Source: Paenibacillus sp. FSL W8-0426 (GTDB taxonomy: Bacteria > Bacillota > Bacilli > Paenibacillales > Paenibacillaceae). From it: a stretch of DNA of 64,000 nucleotides. The stretch covers positions 6,811,501 through 6,875,500 of the forward strand of contig NZ_CP150203.1 of assembly GCF_037969725.1 (NCBI RefSeq), written 5' to 3'. This document shows positions 63,787 to 64,000 of the stretch, in pieces (position 1 is the first letter of the stretch; each line of letters opens with the position of its first letter). The notes beneath the pieces were generated by a model that was not told the DNA's origin, did no database searches, and worked only from the letters and a program-made list of their open reading frames with translations. The translations under genes and the position numbers were made by a program.

Positions 63787-64000
63787 CTCTTACGCATATG
63801 ATCTTCGAGCGCGGATATATCCTGGTACCAGTCTTCCAACTGGTGACCTTCCGATTTGTGCTTTTTCAGTTTCTCTACTAGCAGTGCATCCAGATCCTTG
63901 AACGGAATACCAAGCCTGCGGCCCAATATGTACACGCTCATCATCAGACTGGCGAGACTGTCCCCGATTCGGGAGGTGCTGCCTTCCCATAACGCTTTGA
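63783..64000 (-). CDS. MazG-like protein, C-terminal part
   Basis: The last 71 codons are present: ALWEGSTSRIGDSLASLMMS, VYILGRRLGIPFKDLDALLV, EKLKKHKSEGHQLEDWYQDISALEDHMRKR. The helical pattern (GDSLASLMMSVYILGRRLGI and KLKKHKSEGHQLEDWYQD) matches the small MazG-like nucleotide pyrophosphohydrolase relatives found beside yybS in Paenibacillus-like genomes. The 5' part lies outside the window. The stop overlaps the yybS start. Confidence 0.8.
   Translation of the reverse strand, partial: KALWEGSTSRIGDSLASLMMSVYILGRRLGIPFKDLDALLVEKLKKHKSEGHQLEDWYQDISALEDHMRKR

Overview
The window looks like chromosomal DNA of an endospore-forming, Gram-positive Firmicute, most likely Paenibacillus or a close relative. 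I infer this from the gene content, not from a database search. The clues are an alpha/beta-type small acid-soluble spore protein, the Bacillales core block rplI-dnaB-purA and walR-walK-walH-walI-walJ-htrA-rlmH, a leucine T-box in front of leuA, an RsbQ homologue, strong AGGAGG-type ribosome binding sites and frequent TTG/GTG starts.

Layout. Positions 1-800 hold the 5' end of leuA and its T-box leader. Positions 800-13,700 are a mixed accessory region: an alpha/beta hydrolase, a very large wall-anchored adhesin in an operon with a class B sortase, a YdeI-like protein, a VOC protein divergent from a WYL regulator, a uracil-DNA-glycosylase-family protein and a bL25/Ctc protein. Positions 13,900-24,500 are a run of small regulator plus enzyme modules (AraC, TetR, MmyB-type XRE regulators; several SDRs; Atu4866 and VOC proteins), with an RsbQ/PAS pair in the middle. 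Positions 24,900-28,900 hold an ECF sigma factor, its membrane anti-sigma factor and two paralogous exported proteins that resemble the anti-sigma ectodomain. Positions 29,100-43,700 continue with HxlR/RidA, an ABC-F ATPase, more SDRs, two tandem HSL-type esterases next to a peroxiredoxin and an OhrR-like regulator, an SASP, an Lrp/VOC pair and a membrane-anchored serine beta-lactamase-like protein. From 43,800 to the end is conserved core: rlmH, CxxH/CxxC protein, lipoprotein, htrA, the wal operon, an M23 peptidase, purA, dnaB, rplI, gdpP, yybS and the C-terminus of a MazG-like protein, almost all on the minus strand.

How the genes work together. The wal block couples cell-wall sensing (WalK/WalR with WalH/WalI) to wall hydrolysis (M23 protein) and envelope quality control (HtrA). 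The accessory half is dominated by one-regulator, one-enzyme units, many with palindromic operators visible between divergent genes.

Most interesting points: (1) the sigma/anti-sigma locus whose sensor domain has been copied twice as free exported proteins; (2) a shared TTGTGCACAA-type palindrome in front of an OhrR-like regulator and both tandem esterases, one cytosolic and one exported with a stalk domain; (3) an RsbQ homologue whose partner keeps the PAS part of RsbP but has no PP2C phosphatase; (4) a roughly 40-bp sequence repeated at three intergenic sites across 28 kb. All functional calls rest on motifs and remembered family sequences; no alignment or search was run.
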